Source: Astragalus membranaceus | Lineage: Eukaryota; Streptophyta; Magnoliopsida; Fabales; Fabaceae | Length of the DNA stretch: 64,000 nucleotides | Direction: 5' to 3' | Assembly (NCBI GenBank): GCA_039519185.1 | Contig: CM076849.1 | Location: forward strand, 115,635,806 to 115,699,805 | The notes under the pieces: generated by a model | What the model was told of the DNA's origin: nothing | Database searches by the model: none | What the model saw: only the letters and a program-made list of their open reading frames with translations | Part shown: in pieces, positions 63,200 through 64,000 of the stretch | How positions within the stretch are numbered: position 1 is the stretch's first letter | Layout of the letters: each line of letters starts with the position of its first letter | Program-made: the position numbers and the translations under genes

Positions 63200-64000
63200 G
63201 GGACATTGGTATTTCGTACCTTGTCTCGCCTCTAAAAAAATAAAAAAAAATAAAAAAAAAATCAAAATCAAAAATCATTTTTAAAAAAAAGGGGCATCAT
63301 TCTTGCATCATTCGCATTGGCATTTCATATTTTATCTTGCATTAAAAATACCAAAATTATTTAGAATAAGCCACACTCTTCGAGTGGTCATTCTCCACGC
63401 ATTTGCATCATACTTGCATATCATAATTTGTTCATTCATTCATTGCATAAAATAAGAGTTGTGATGAGAAGCGAGACGTTCTTGCGAAACAATCATCCTT
63501 TTTGAAAAAGTTTATCCTTACTTGGTTGCAAACTCAAGGTGTTCCAAGGCACTCAGTTTTGCAAATCAATAGCTCATTTGCATTTCTTTCAAAAGCACTG
63601 CATCCCATCCATTCTATGACAAAAGACTGAAATAGTGTATCAAAGAAAAAACAAATTTTGAACTGATGTTAACTCTCTGTGAAGCATTCTTCTAATGAGC
63701 GTGCATGCTATGAGTACATTCTCTTGTTTGAGTTGGTTTTCCTCCCTTACTACAGTTTCCCATCCAAGTCTAGTCCCGCCCCGTCCACCCATAAAGTGCA
63801 TATTCTCCCCATCAGTGCGTATTTGACTTTTGGTTCAAGTCCTCCATGCTGGGGCAAGTCTGTGATCATTAATTCCCCTTGATTAATATCATATTCCTTC
63901 AGTGCAAGTCTCTCAAAAAATAATAATAATAATAATAATAGTATAATAATAAACAAGAAAACAAGCTCGCTAGGTTGAAAACCCGCAAAGGGCGGCCTAG
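63200..64000 (+). other. Ogre K sequence after the LTR-like part; boundary unresolved
   Basis: An A-rich tract (63232-63290), TTGCATCAT repeats (63295-63440), a short plus frame (63679-63882) without a known domain, an AAT microsatellite (63920-63945) and GGTTGAAAACCCGCAAAGGG at 63974-63993 shared with H 3' UTR. No gag or pol seen. Confidence 0.5.

Larger units (their letters stand above)
60376..64000 (+). mobile_element. Element K: second Ogre-type element, plus strand, right end outside window
   Basis: Starts TGTCATACCCCAATTTTGTCC inside the 44-bp minisatellite; the TSD is probably CCCAT (60371-60375) but the other end is not in view. LTR sequence is collinear with Ogre H up to GGTGGCGGCTCC near 63160. 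Beyond about 63200 there is A-rich DNA, GCATTTGCATC-type repeats and finally a 3'-UTR motif shared with H. No PBS of the tRNA-Arg type is recognisable after the LTR, so the element may be rearranged. It is clearly diverged from H. Confidence 0.85.

Overview
The window is plant nuclear repeat DNA. I see no host protein gene, tRNA, rRNA or CRISPR array. Nearly every base belongs to nested LTR retrotransposons. Two elements carry Ogre hallmarks: LTRs starting TGTCATACCCC, a primer-binding site complementary to tRNA-Arg (TGGCGACTCCGCTGGGGAC), and huge tandem-repeat 3' UTRs. Together with a SIRE-type copia element and many Tekay-like chromovirus LTRs of 2.4-3.4 kb, this suggests a large-genome legume, most likely tribe Fabeae (pea, vetch, lentil or faba relatives). 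That assignment rests on family knowledge, not on a search.

Layout, left to right. Element A (1-15775, + strand, non-autonomous) has its 3' LTR split by element B (3341-14873, - strand). B is an odd three-LTR tandem flanked by the target-site duplication GTGAG. A itself sits in the 5' LTR of element C (15776-22858, + strand), the only element here with a nearly complete gag-pol; it is inactivated by frameshifts, stops, an integrase deletion and a changed RT active site. A base-layer repeat, G, appears in four pieces (22859-23003, 28765-30411, 50682-51565, 59484-60375). It is interrupted by copia element E (23004-28764, - strand, TSD CGCCT), by solo LTR F (30412-50681, - strand, TSD ACGAG), by non-coding element D (51566-59483, + strand, TSD TGAAG) and by Ogre element K (60376 to the window end). 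Inside F lies Ogre element H (30797-48645, - strand, TSD ACAAT), and inside H's pol lies element I (37328-43900, + strand, TSD CCCGT). The order of insertion is therefore G, then F, then H, then I on one branch, and C, then A, then B on another.

How the parts work together. Most elements have nearly identical LTR pairs (D, I and H differ at only a few positions per 2.0-2.4 kb) but dead or absent coding regions. They were probably mobilised in trans by partners outside the window. The signal of most interest is non-coding. (1) The transcribed part of the Ogre LTRs holds tandem stem-loops whose loops are conserved while the stems change in a compensating way. (2) Arrays of short palindromes (AATCGATT in Ogre, AACGTT in SIRE) sit directly upstream of TATA boxes. 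(3) All Tekay-like LTRs appear to contain a 1.2-1.8 kb intron (longer where interrupted by insertions), with a branch-point-like ACTCAC motif 37-40 nt before the acceptor; in several families that motif is complementary to the splice donor. (4) GC-rich palindromic minisatellites, different in each family, lie just upstream of a conserved block inside that intron.
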